Positions 24,013 to 32,648 of a stretch of DNA of 64,000 bases are shown in pieces (position 1 is the stretch's first letter; each line of letters starts with the position of its first letter). Source of the stretch: JAIXWP01 sp046309775 (lineage in GTDB: Bacteria > Bacteroidota > Bacteroidia > Flavobacteriales_D > Sanyastnellaceae); contig JBKCOM010000223.1 of NCBI GenBank assembly GCA_046309775.1, forward strand, positions 1-64,000, in the 5' to 3' direction. A program made the position numbers and the translations under genes. The notes under the pieces are model-generated. The model searched no databases. It was not told the DNA's origin and saw nothing but the letters and a program-made list of their open reading frames with translations.

Positions 24013-26604
24013 TTATTCTTCAGTAGGACCTTGATCCTTTGTCTTTTCTTCCTTTTTCGAACCCTTTGACTTTTCAACTTTCATGGTGATGTTTTGAGTT
24101 TCTTTATCAAAACTTACCATGAGCGTATCACCAGGTTTGATGCTGCTATTTATGATTTCTTCCGCCAATGGATCTTCGAGATATTTCTGAATGGCACGCT
24201 TCAATGGGCGAGCACCAAATTTCTCATCATATCCTTTTTCTGCGATAAAATCTTTTGCTTCATCAGTGAGCTTGATATTATATCCAAGATCAGTGATTCT
24301 GTGGAATAGTTTGTTGAGTTCGATGTCGATGATTTCGAAGATGTGTTCTTTTTTCAATGCATTGAACACAATGAGATCATCAATACGATTCAAGAATTCC
24401 GGAGCAAATGCTTTTTTAAGCGCACCTTCAATCACATTCTTTTTCTCCTGTTCTTCTTGCGTCATTCTGCTTGAAGTACCGAAGCCCACACCTGTTCCGA
24501 AGTCTTGCAACTGGCGAGCACCAATGTTGGAAGTCATAATCATGATTGTATTCTTGAAGTCAATTTTACGACCGAGAGAATCTGTCATTTGACCATCATC
24601 GAGCGCTTGTAGAAGCAAGTTGAACACGTCTGGGTGTGCTTTCTCAATCTCATCAAGAAGCACGATAGAGTAGGGCTTACGGCGCACTTTTTCGGTGAGC
24701 TGACCACCTTCCTCGTATCCAACATATCCGGGAGGCGCTCCAATCAAGCGAGATACTGCGAACTTCTCCATGTATTCACTCATATCGATGCGAATCAAAG
24801 CCTCTTCAGTGTCGAAAAGATATTTTGCAAGTTCTTTCGCCAATTGTGTTTTACCAACTCCTGTTGGACCCAAGAAAATAAACGAACCAATCGGGCGGTT
24901 TGGATCTTTCAATCCAGCGCGATTGCGCTTGATTGCCTTCACCACTTTTTTAATTGCCTCGTCCTGACCAATCACTTTACCTTCAAGTTCTTGATCCATC
25001 TTGGCAAGACGACCGCTTTCTTTTTCAGCGACACGTGTCACTGGAATACCGGTCATCATCGCAACCACTTCTTCCACATTGGCCTCAGTCACAGTCACTC
25101 GATGCGTCTTGGTGTCTTCTTCCCACTTGCGCTTTGCTTCTTCCAATTTTTCTTGGAGTTGGCGTTCCTTATCGCGAAGCTTTGCAGCTTCTTCGTATTT
25201 CTGAGAGCGAACCACCTGATTCTTCTCCTCTTTTACGTCTTCGATACTCTTTTCAATATCAATAATTTCTTTTGGAACATTGATATTGTTCAAGTGAACA
25301 CGAGAACCTACTTCATCTAATGCATCAATCGCTTTGTCTGGCAAGTGACGATCGGTGATATAGCGGGCAGTAAGCTTCACACAAGACTCAATAGCTTCTT
25401 GGGTATAGGTTACGCTGTGGTGTTCTTCATACTTATCTTTGATATTATTCAAAATCTGAATCGTCTCATCGATAGAAGTTGGGTCAACAACAACTTTTTG
25501 GAAACGTCTTTCGAGAGCGCCATCCTTTTCGATGTATTGGCGATACTCATCGAGTGTAGTCGCACCAATGCATTGGATTTCGCCGCGCGCCAAGGCTGGC
25601 TTAAACATATTGCTTGCGTCAAGTGAACCACTTGCGCCTCCGGCACCAACGATTGTGTGAATCTCATCGATAAAGAGGATCACATCGGGTGACTTTTCGA
25701 GCTCATTCATTACCGCTTTCATTCGTTCCTCAAATTGTCCGCGGTATTTGGTACCGGCAACTAGCGAAGCGATATCAAGGGTAACAATGCGCTTGTTGAA
25801 GAGCACACGAGAGACTTTCTTTTGAATGATGCGTAATGCCAATCCCTCGGCGATTGCTGATTTTCCAACACCTGGTTCTCCAATGAGAATAGGATTGTTT
25901 TTCTTTCTTCTACTGAGGATTTGTGACACGCGTTCAATTTCCTTCTCACGACCAACGATTGGATCTAGTTTGCCTTCTTCGGCAAGCTTAGTAAGATCGC
26001 GACCGAAGTTGTCGAGAACTGGAGTTTTGCTTTTATTATCACCAGGTTTTTTAGCGGCTCCACCGCCTCCACCTGCGCCACCGAATGAACGATCATCGTC
26101 ATCGTCGTCAGCAGAACCTGGGAGTTCAGACTTTGGCAAGTCTTTTTGGTCGAGTAGACCGGACATATTTTCTAATTCGTCTCTCACAATTTGATAATCT
26201 ACGTTAAAACTCTTTAATGAACGTGTCGCTACGTTGTCTTGATCTTTAAGAATGCTGAGGAGCAAGTGTTCTGTTCCTACCAACGTTGCCTTGAAAGTTT
26301 TGGCTTCCAAGTAGGTAATCTTTAAAATTCGTTCTGCCTGCTTCACCAACGGAATCATACCGGTGGAAGTAGGTTTCACGGTGGGTTGGGAAGCTGTTGA
26401 TTTGATCGAGCTTTCGATCACTTTGCGCAACTTACTCAAATCCACGTCGAGGTTTACAAGCACTTTCACGGCCACGCTTTCACCCTCGCGGATCAAACCT
26501 AAAAGTAGGTGTTCCACGCCGATGTAGCTATGTCCTAGACGCAGCGCTTCCTCGCGACTGTAGGTAATTACATCCTTTACCTGAGGAGAAAATTTAGCTT
26601 CCAT
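24013..26604 (-). CDS. clpC: ClpC-type AAA+ protease/chaperone ATPase
   Basis: The Hsp100 unfoldase that feeds ClpP. The 863-residue protein has two Clp-N repeats (about 1-145), NBD1 with Walker A GEPGVGKS (242-249) and Walker B FIDEIHTIVG, a UVR-like coiled middle domain (about 440-480), and NBD2 with GPTGVGKTQ followed by the Clp D2-small domain. This layout marks ClpC, not ClpB. The linker between the N domain and NBD1 has an Asp run and a Gly run (about 165-185) that I do not expect in Bacillus ClpC. The C-terminal tail is Lys/Glu-rich. An AAGGAG Shine-Dalgarno sequence precedes the ATG. Confidence 0.96.
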   Translation of the reverse strand: MEAKFSPQVKDVITYSREEALRLGHSYIGVEHLLLGLIREGESVAVKVLVNLDVDLSKLRKVIESSIKSTASQPTVKPTSTGMIPLVKQAERILKITYLEAKTFKATLVGTEHLLLSILKDQDNVATRSLKSFNVDYQIVRDELENMSGLLDQKDLPKSELPGSADDDDDDRSFGGAGGGGGAAKKPGDNKSKTPVLDNFGRDLTKLAEEGKLDPIVGREKEIERVSQILSRRKKNNPILIGEPGVGKSAIAEGLALRIIQKKVSRVLFNKRIVTLDIASLVAGTKYRGQFEERMKAVMNELEKSPDVILFIDEIHTIVGAGGASGSLDASNMFKPALARGEIQCIGATTLDEYRQYIEKDGALERRFQKVVVDPTSIDETIQILNNIKDKYEEHHSVTYTQEAIESCVKLTARYITDRHLPDKAIDALDEVGSRVHLNNINVPKEIIDIEKSIEDVKEEKNQVVRSQKYEEAAKLRDKERQLQEKLEEAKRKWEEDTKTHRVTVTEANVEEVVAMMTGIPVTRVAEKESGRLAKMDQELEGKVIGQDEAIKKVVKAIKRNRAGLKDPNRPIGSFIFLGPTGVGKTQLAKELAKYLFDTEEALIRIDMSEYMEKFAVSRLIGAPPGYVGYEEGGQLTEKVRRKPYSIVLLDEIEKAHPDVFNLLLQALDDGQMTDSLGRKIDFKNTIMIMTSNIGARQLQDFGTGVGFGTSSRMTQEEQEKKNVIEGALKKAFAPEFLNRIDDLIVFNALKKEHIFEIIDIELNKLFHRITDLGYNIKLTDEAKDFIAEKGYDEKFGARPLKRAIQKYLEDPLAEEIINSSIKPGDTLMVSFDKETQNITMKVEKSKGSKKEEKTKDQGPTEE

Positions 26605-26614
26605 ACTTTTTGTG

Positions 26615-26620
26615 CTCCTT
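26615..26620 (-). promoter_or_regulatory. Shine-Dalgarno sequence of clpC
   Basis: On the minus strand AAGGAG lies 10 nt before the clpC ATG at 26604. Such a site is rare in this window, where most starts have no SD or would be leaderless, so it helps to fix the start. Confidence 0.6.
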
Positions 26621-26798
26621 CGTTATATAATGTTCAACCACTTTCAATACAAAAATGTTGCTTATTGCACCCGCAATGAATAACAATTTCGTGAACTGTC
26701 CAAATGTATTTGGATTACTACGAACTCTCTTTATTCAAAACGTTAATTATCCACATGAAAATGTGAGAATGTGGATAAAAAAACGACTTGTTTTCTTA

Positions 26799-26828
26799 TT
26801 TGATTCTCAAGCGAAAAACGTACTTTCG
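26799..26828 (+). promoter_or_regulatory. Predicted gyrA promoter
   Basis: TTTG (26799-26802), 18 nt, then TACTTTCG (26821-26828), one mismatch from TAnnTTTG. The expected leader is about 40 nt. The same octamer, also followed by C, is found before parE. Confidence 0.5.
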
Positions 26829-26875
26829 CGAGCCGCACAAAACAATATTCGTGCGAAAACCAATTAAGAGACGAA

Positions 26876-29425
26876 ATGGCAGAAGACAGGATTATTAGAA
26901 TTAACATTGAGGATGAAATGAAAACGGCCTACATCGACTATTCGATGTCGGTTATTGTGAGCAGAGCGCTCCCTGATGTTAGAGATGGTTTAAAGCCGGT
27001 TCACAGAAGAGTGTTATACGGAATGCTTGAGCTTGGCGTTCTTTCCAACCGCCCGCATAAAAAGTCTGCGCGTATCGTAGGAGAGGTATTGGGTAAATTT
27101 CACCCACACGGAGATAGCGCAGTTTATGACACCATGGTACGCATGGCGCAGGAGTGGTCTTTGCGTTATCCGATGGTGGATGGCCAAGGTAACTTTGGAA
27201 GCATGGATGGCGATAATCCAGCCGCTATGCGATATACCGAGGCTCGTCTGCGCAAGATTGCCGAAGAGCTCCTCGAAGACTTAGATAAAGAAACAGTAGA
27301 TTTTCAGCCAAACTTTGACGATTCGCTAGAAGAACCGAAAGTGATGCCTGCGAAAGTTCCTAACTTACTGCTCAATGGAGTAAGCGGAATTGCAGTGGGC
27401 ATGGCGACCAATATGGCGCCTCACAATATCAATGAGGTGTGTTCAGGAATCATCGCATACATCGAAAACGAAGAAATTACTACGGATGAATTGATGAAGT
27501 TCATCAAAGCTCCTGATTTTCCAACTGGTGGTGTCATTCATGGTTTGGATGGGGTAAAGTCGGCCTATGAGACTGGCCGTGGTCGAGTTGTCATCCGTGC
27601 GAAGGCAAGAATCGAAGAAGTGGATGGAAGAGAATGTGTAATTGTAGAACAAGTTCCATATCAGGTGAATAAAGCCGATATGGTAAAGAGAACTTGGGAG
27701 CTTTGTCAGGAAGGAAAAATTGAAGGCATTAGTGAAATTAGAGATGAATCCGACCGCAATGGCGTACGCGTGGTGTATGAATTGAAGCGTGATGCGATTC
27801 CAAATGTCGTGTTAAACAATTTGTATAAGCACACCAGCTTACAAACCTCATTTTCAGTAAATAATATTGCGCTTGTAGGCGGCCGTCCAATGGTGCTTAC
27901 GCTCAAGGATATGATTAAGTATTATGTGCTTCACCGCCTTGAAGTGGTGACACGTAGGACTCAATTTGAGCTGAGAAAAGCTGAGGAGCGTGCCCATATT
28001 CTCGAAGGTTTATTGATCGCACTAGATCACCTCGATGAAGTGATTGCCTTGATTCGAGGCAGTCAAACCCCCGAAGAGGCGCGCGAAGGCCTTATGTCTA
28101 AATTCAGTCTTTCCGATATTCAATCTCGTGCGATTCTTGACATGCGTTTGCAGCGCTTGACTGGTCTTGAAAGAGATAAAATCAAGGAAGAATATGCTGA
28201 GTTGATGGAGTTGATTGGACGTTTGAAGGAAATTCTCGCTAGCGAAGAATTGCGTAAAAACATCATCAAAGATGAATTGCGCATGTTGATGGACAAATTT
28301 GGAGATGAGCGCCGTTCGGTGATTGAATATTCATCTGCAGACTTGAGCATCGAGGATATGATTCCAGACGACAATGTGGTGATTACCATTACACATGCCG
28401 GGTATATCAAACGTACGAATCTCAATGAATATCGAGCTCAATCTAGAGGTGGTGTCGGTTCGAAAGGCACAACAGCACGTCAGGAGGACTTTGTAGAACA
28501 CATTTTCACAGCTAGCAATCACGATTGGTTGTTGATATTCACCAAAAAAGGAAGATGTTTCTGGATGCGCGTATTCGAAGTTCCGGAAGGAACAAAGACA
28601 TCCAAAGGTCGCGCAATTCAGAATCTTATCAATATAGAACAAGACGACAAGGTGCTTGCCTATATTCCTACCGAGGATCTGATGAATGAGGAATATGTTA
28701 ATTCAAACTATGTAATCCTCTGCACCAAGCAAGGCTTGATAAAGAAGACTTCATTGGAAGCATATAGCAGACCTCGTTCGAATGGTATCAATGCCATTAC
28801 AATTGTAGATGGGGACGAATTGCTTCAGGCGCGTCTCACCAATGGCAATTCAGAAATCCTTTTAGCGATGAAAGAAGGGAAGGCCATTCGCTTCCACGAA
28901 AGCACTGTGCGCGCTGTGGGAAGAACTGCGCAAGGGGTAAAAGGCGTGACTTTGGGAAGTGACAAAGATGAAGTGATCGGAATGGTCTGCGTAAATGATG
29001 CTAACCAAGACATATTGGTGGTATCTGAAAAAGGATACGGAAAACGCTCATCTCTGGAAGACTACCGCGTTACGAATCGCGGTGGTAAAGGTGTGAAAAC
29101 CATCAACATAACTGATAAAACAGGTCATTTGATAGCCATTCTTGGGGTTCAAACCGAGTTAGACTTCATGATTATTAATAAGTCAGGTATCGCAATTCGC
29201 TTGCGTGTAGAAGATCTTCGCGTGATGGGAAGAGCCACACAGGGTGTGCGATTGATCAATCTTAGAGGAAATGATGAAATCGCCGCTGTATGTTCCGTTG
29301 AAAAAGATGAGGAAGATGACGCAATCATCGACACCAACCTAACCGACGGTGCTGAGTTAAACAATGATGCTTCAGACTCTGAAAATCAAGGTCAAGGGGC
29401 AGAGGCTGAGACTTCAGAAGAATAA
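26876..29425 (+). CDS. gyrA: DNA gyrase subunit A
   Basis: The catalytic cleavage-reunion subunit of gyrase, which adds negative supercoils together with GyrB. The 849-residue protein has active-site Tyr120 in AAMRYTEARL. In the quinolone-determining region HPHGDSAVYDTMV both Ser81 and Asp85 are present, i.e. the susceptible-type residues. The C-terminal beta-pinwheel carries the GyrA box as RGGKG (in DYRVTNRGGKGVKT), which separates gyrase from topoisomerase IV. The last 30 residues are acidic. It stands alone, and gyrB is not in the window. A strong terminator follows. Confidence 0.97.
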   Translation: MAEDRIIRINIEDEMKTAYIDYSMSVIVSRALPDVRDGLKPVHRRVLYGMLELGVLSNRPHKKSARIVGEVLGKFHPHGDSAVYDTMVRMAQEWSLRYPMVDGQGNFGSMDGDNPAAMRYTEARLRKIAEELLEDLDKETVDFQPNFDDSLEEPKVMPAKVPNLLLNGVSGIAVGMATNMAPHNINEVCSGIIAYIENEEITTDELMKFIKAPDFPTGGVIHGLDGVKSAYETGRGRVVIRAKARIEEVDGRECVIVEQVPYQVNKADMVKRTWELCQEGKIEGISEIRDESDRNGVRVVYELKRDAIPNVVLNNLYKHTSLQTSFSVNNIALVGGRPMVLTLKDMIKYYVLHRLEVVTRRTQFELRKAEERAHILEGLLIALDHLDEVIALIRGSQTPEEAREGLMSKFSLSDIQSRAILDMRLQRLTGLERDKIKEEYAELMELIGRLKEILASEELRKNIIKDELRMLMDKFGDERRSVIEYSSADLSIEDMIPDDNVVITITHAGYIKRTNLNEYRAQSRGGVGSKGTTARQEDFVEHIFTASNHDWLLIFTKKGRCFWMRVFEVPEGTKTSKGRAIQNLINIEQDDKVLAYIPTEDLMNEEYVNSNYVILCTKQGLIKKTSLEAYSRPRSNGINAITIVDGDELLQARLTNGNSEILLAMKEGKAIRFHESTVRAVGRTAQGVKGVTLGSDKDEVIGMVCVNDANQDILVVSEKGYGKRSSLEDYRVTNRGGKGVKTINITDKTGHLIAILGVQTELDFMIINKSGIAIRLRVEDLRVMGRATQGVRLINLRGNDEIAAVCSVEKDEEDDAIIDTNLTDGAELNNDASDSENQGQGAEAETSEE

Positions 29426-29441
29426 ATGATTATAGACTTGT

Positions 29442-29473
29442 AAAAAAGCCCTTTCAAATGAAAGGGCTTTTTT
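29442..29473 (+). terminator. Intrinsic terminator of gyrA
   Basis: AAAAAAGCCCTTTC (29442-29455), loop AAAT, then GAAAGGGCTTTTTT (29460-29473): a 14-bp perfect stem with a T run. Confidence 0.93.
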
Positions 29474-29483
29474 GGCAAGAAAC

Positions 29484-29516
29484 TTGGTTTCTCGGCGCAA
29501 CAAATAATTACTTTTG
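29484..29516 (+). promoter_or_regulatory. Predicted promoter of the TPR protein gene
   Basis: TTG (29484-29486), 22 nt, then a perfect TACTTTTG (29509-29516). The start codon at 29542 leaves a leader of about 20 nt. Confidence 0.6.
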
Positions 29517-29541
29517 ACACAAAATAAAATCAGTGAATAAG

Positions 29542-30693
29542 ATGAAAAAAACAATTTTTCTTTCGTTCTCATTATTGGCGGCTACTACAATTATGGCGCA
29601 GCCTTCTGTGACCAACGCCTATAATGCCAACAAAGAGGGAGACTTTGCGGCGGCAGCCACTTACATTGAAGAGGCAATCAAGGATCCTAAAGCTGCTTCA
29701 AAAGAAAAAACCTGGCGATACAGAGGAGATATCTATCTCAACATTGCCTCAGACCCTAATCTAAAAGCACAATTTCCTGATGCAATTCAAAAGTCAAAGG
29801 AGAGCTTCTTTAAAAACAGGGAACTTGATAAATTCAATGATTATCAAGTTGAAGTAAAAGCCTCACTCGCTCGCTTGCAGCAACTTATCGGTGCAAACAC
29901 CGATGAGCAGTTAAAGGCTAAAGATTATTGTGGTGCAGCCCAAGGTTTTGAGTCAATGGCTGAAATCTCAAGCAAATTCGACTTAGTGGATACCTCCATG
30001 ATCTTTAATAGTGCATATTGCTACGACCAATGTGGCAAATACGACATGGCCATTGAAAAGTATAAGTATTGCGCAGGATTGAATTACAACCTACCTGAAA
30101 CTTACCGCTATATCGCTGATGTTCAGACGAGAGCTGGAAAAAAAGAAGATGCAATAAAAACACTAGCAGACGCTCGTGCTAAATATCCAAATGATGCAGA
30201 GTTGCTTCGTTCTGAGGTGAATATCTACTTGGCTGATCAAGAATATGCGAAAGCAGAACAACTCTTAGTGGCTTTGACTCAGAAAGATCCTTCAAATGAG
30301 ATGTTTTGGTATGTACTGGGTATCACTTACGACAAGCTCGGAAAGAAAGGAGATGAGGAGAAGGCATACCAAAAGGCTATTGAGTTGAAGCCAAATTATT
30401 ATGATGCTCGTTTTAACCTTGGCGCGTTGTATTTCAACCAGGGATTGGAGAATGATAATATCTGTAATGAGATTCCTCCAAGAGAAACAGCGAAATATAA
30501 TGATTGCACGGCAGCGAGCACTGTGTTGTTCAAAAAGTCAGTTGAGCATTTAGAAAATGCTTATAACAACGTTCCAGCTGATATCAAAGGCACCGCAGAA
30601 GAGCGCCAAATCATCACAGCTTTGAAGGATGCTTATTACAAGGCTGGAAGAGAAGAAGATTATAAGAAGATGAAAGATTTATTAGCAAAATAA
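29542..30693 (+). CDS. Exported tetratricopeptide-repeat protein
   Basis: A 383-residue protein with a signal peptide (KKTIFLSFSLLAATTIMAQ), so it is periplasmic or membrane-associated. Helical pairs of TPR type fill the rest. The clearest are around 165-230 (YDMAIEKYKYCAGLNYNLPE, then TRAGKKEDAIKTLADARAKYP) and 235-310 (AKAEQLLVALTQKDPSN, GDEEKAYQKAIELKPNYYDA). TPR arrays mediate protein contacts; a client cannot be named. I preferred the ATG at 29542 to the in-frame GTG at 29533 because the signal peptide begins there. It is a single gene with its own promoter and terminator. Confidence 0.88.
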   Translation: MKKTIFLSFSLLAATTIMAQPSVTNAYNANKEGDFAAAATYIEEAIKDPKAASKEKTWRYRGDIYLNIASDPNLKAQFPDAIQKSKESFFKNRELDKFNDYQVEVKASLARLQQLIGANTDEQLKAKDYCGAAQGFESMAEISSKFDLVDTSMIFNSAYCYDQCGKYDMAIEKYKYCAGLNYNLPETYRYIADVQTRAGKKEDAIKTLADARAKYPNDAELLRSEVNIYLADQEYAKAEQLLVALTQKDPSNEMFWYVLGITYDKLGKKGDEEKAYQKAIELKPNYYDARFNLGALYFNQGLENDNICNEIPPRETAKYNDCTAASTVLFKKSVEHLENAYNNVPADIKGTAEERQIITALKDAYYKAGREEDYKKMKDLLAK

Positions 30694-30704
30694 AATTCAT
30701 AGAA

Positions 30705-30730
30705 AAGGCCCCGAAATGGGGCCTTCTCTT
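30705..30730 (+). terminator. Likely terminator of the TPR gene
   Basis: AAGGCCCC (30705-30712), loop GAAAT, then GGGGCCTT (30718-30725) followed by CTCTT. The stem is strong but the T tract is interrupted. Confidence 0.65.
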
Positions 30731-30778
30731 TAAAGTTTTTACTTTACATAATGTAAATTATGATTATTAGTGCAAAGA

Positions 30779-31933
30779 CTAAAAACTTCTGAAAGGATCG
30801 CTAAATCTAGGATCGTTCAAAAAATTATGGTCTCTGAAAGTCTTCATAAATGCCACCAAATCCTGCTTCTGTTGTGTAGTCATAAACATTCTCAACGGCT
30901 CCACACCTGTCAATAAATTCTGTTCTAAATCCTGAGGGCTTTCGCCAAGTCTGAAGAATCCGCCGTTCGTTCCGCGGCGCAAAAAGAAACTCAACTGTGG
31001 ATGTCTTTGAATCCCGTGATCGTAAAAATCAACCACTTCCTCCAAAGTGTTAAATCGCCCGTCATGCATATATGGCGCGGTTACTTCGATATTTCTCAAT
31101 GATGGCACTTTGAACCAGCCGTTCATAGGAACATTCCGCACAGGGTCCATTCCAACTGTTCCCGGGTCGCTGTACCATAAATCCAATCCTATGTTCTCGC
31201 CGGCGCTGGCACCGCCCATTAAATTATTACCTCCATGACATGAGCTGCAGGGAAACTCATGGAAATACAAATCCTTTCCACGCAGCTCTTGAGCATTTAG
31301 ATTGACAAAGTTGTTTTCCCTAGCAACATCCCATTTAGAGTTCACGCTAATCATGGATCTGATAAAATGCACCAATCCGTCAGATATTCGAGTAATTGTT
31401 ACGGTCGAATCACCAAAAGCATTGATAAACAATTCCTTATAGTAAGGAATTGCTGCTATTTTTTCGATCATGTAATCTTTGTCTTCCAAGCCCATTTCGA
31501 TGTGGTCAGCAATGGGCATTAGCACCATATTTTCCAAAAACTCTTCCCGTAAATCATGAAAAAAGAAACTCTGAAGGCCTGTATTTAAAATCGCCTGGCT
31601 GTTTCGTTTGGTCAATTTCCCATCAAATCCTTCGCTTTTGGCGACGTGATCCGCAAATCCCGCTGATTGTCGATGGCATGAGCCGCAGCTCACTCTATTA
31701 TTCATAGAGAGCTGAGTCTCATAAAAGAGCACTCTTCCTAATGTGGCTTTCTGATTGTCAATATCGAAGCCTGCGGTCGCATCAAAAGAGACTTGCCCCC
31801 CGATAGAGTCGTATTTGTAAACTTGAGTCGGTAAAACCGGAACTCTCTTTAATGGTTCCGCCTCTTCTTTAGAGCAAGAAACGACAACCACAATTAGTAG
31901 AATGATGAAAAACGTCAGGTTGATTTTTCTCAT
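30779..31933 (-). CDS. Di-haem cytochrome c peroxidase-family lipoprotein
   Basis: A 384-residue lipoprotein (lipobox VVSC, Cys20). Two CXXCH haem-binding motifs are visible: CGSCH (83-87) and CSSCH (229-233), spaced as in the bacterial cytochrome c peroxidase/MauG family. GRVLFYETQLSMNNRVSCGS and VPSLRNIEVTAPYMHDGRF are typical family segments. Peroxidases of this group reduce H2O2 in the periplasm with electrons from small cytochromes; MauG-like members oxidise other substrates. It is 11 bp downstream of a small beta-barrel gene in the same operon. The start is the ATG at 31933 opening the signal peptide. Confidence 0.93.
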   Translation of the reverse strand: MRKINLTFFIILLIVVVVSCSKEEAEPLKRVPVLPTQVYKYDSIGGQVSFDATAGFDIDNQKATLGRVLFYETQLSMNNRVSCGSCHRQSAGFADHVAKSEGFDGKLTKRNSQAILNTGLQSFFFHDLREEFLENMVLMPIADHIEMGLEDKDYMIEKIAAIPYYKELFINAFGDSTVTITRISDGLVHFIRSMISVNSKWDVARENNFVNLNAQELRGKDLYFHEFPCSSCHGGNNLMGGASAGENIGLDLWYSDPGTVGMDPVRNVPMNGWFKVPSLRNIEVTAPYMHDGRFNTLEEVVDFYDHGIQRHPQLSFFLRRGTNGGFFRLGESPQDLEQNLLTGVEPLRMFMTTQQKQDLVAFMKTFRDHNFLNDPRFSDPFRSF

Positions 31934-31944
31934 TGTATTTTCTT

Positions 31945-32604
31945 TTAAAATCGAACAATTACAAACAATGCTGTAGGAAATAGCAACTCCAATTCTGTTT
32001 TTGTTCGGATTATCTCTGCATTAAACTCAGGAAACTCCGTATTTTCTCTTACAATCGTGACATAGTTGTTTAGATATCGAAAACTCATTTCGGTACCGAT
32101 GCTAAAATTTTTAGAAAAATGGTATTGAGCGAATATGAAAGGCGCCACACCGAATCCACTTGACTCAGTTGTGTTCGTCGTTTCATGACGGATGTTATTA
32201 GCATTCACAAAAATGGTGTTGCTATTACTCGAACGATTCGCGAGCACGGCATCAACGCCATACTTGATTGACCATTTTTCGTTGAAATTCTTGTAAAGCA
32301 CCACGCCAAAACGCATATCGAACGTGGAAGTGTCCTGAAAAAAGGTGTTTTGACCATTAAAGTCTGAAGGCTCCTCTGTGTTTTCAATCGAACGGAAGCC
32401 AGCACCTACCCTTAGTCCAAATTTTCCAAAGCTCTTTTCGAGCTGCAAAGCATATGGATTTAGAGTAATATCTGATTCTGATGAGTTATAATTTCTAAGA
32501 ACTGGAAAAATATTTAGGCCTATTTCAAAGAAAGCGCTATCCTTTTGAGCTGAAGTCAAAATAGAAAGGCATGCAAAACCAATGATCAAAAGTGTTTTTT
32601 TCAT
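31945..32604 (-). CDS. Small outer-membrane beta-barrel-like protein
   Basis: A 219-residue exported protein with signal peptide KKTLLIIGFACLSILTSAQ. Amphipathic strands of about 10 residues alternate with turns (FGLRVGAGFRSI, FDMRFGVVLYKNF, WSIKYGVDAVLAN, FSIGTEMSFRYLN), and the chain ends in LFVIVRF with a terminal Phe, a common last residue in outer-membrane barrels. Eight or so strands fit its length. It is the first gene of a pair with the cytochrome c peroxidase. No function can be named. It starts at the ATG at 32604, 25 nt after a perfect -7 box. Confidence 0.75.
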   Translation of the reverse strand: MKKTLLIIGFACLSILTSAQKDSAFFEIGLNIFPVLRNYNSSESDITLNPYALQLEKSFGKFGLRVGAGFRSIENTEEPSDFNGQNTFFQDTSTFDMRFGVVLYKNFNEKWSIKYGVDAVLANRSSNSNTIFVNANNIRHETTNTTESSGFGVAPFIFAQYHFSKNFSIGTEMSFRYLNNYVTIVRENTEFPEFNAEIIRTKTELELLFPTALFVIVRF

Positions 32605-32629
32605 AAAAGCTTAGTTGTGATTAGCTAAG

Positions 32630-32637
32630 CAAATATA
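32630..32637 (-). promoter_or_regulatory. Predicted -7 box of the beta-barrel/peroxidase operon
   Basis: On the minus strand this reads TATATTTG, a perfect TAnnTTTG, 25 nt before the ATG at 32604 and 11 bp after the parC stop. No clear -33 TTG is found upstream. Confidence 0.45.
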
Positions 32638-32648
32638 AATCAAAACTT

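Noticed and set aside
24634..25320. 228-codon open frame antisense to clpC
   Set aside because: A shadow of the strongly biased clpC codons; the translation is Phe/His/Leu-rich with no domain.
26655..26867. 70-codon open frame between clpC and gyrA
   Set aside because: It covers the gyrA promoter and leader, has no domain and no initiation signal.
32609..32630. GCTTAG/CTAAGC inverted repeat before the beta-barrel gene as a terminator of parC
   Set aside because: The stem is 6 bp with a 10-nt loop and no T run, and it overlaps the -7 box of the next gene.
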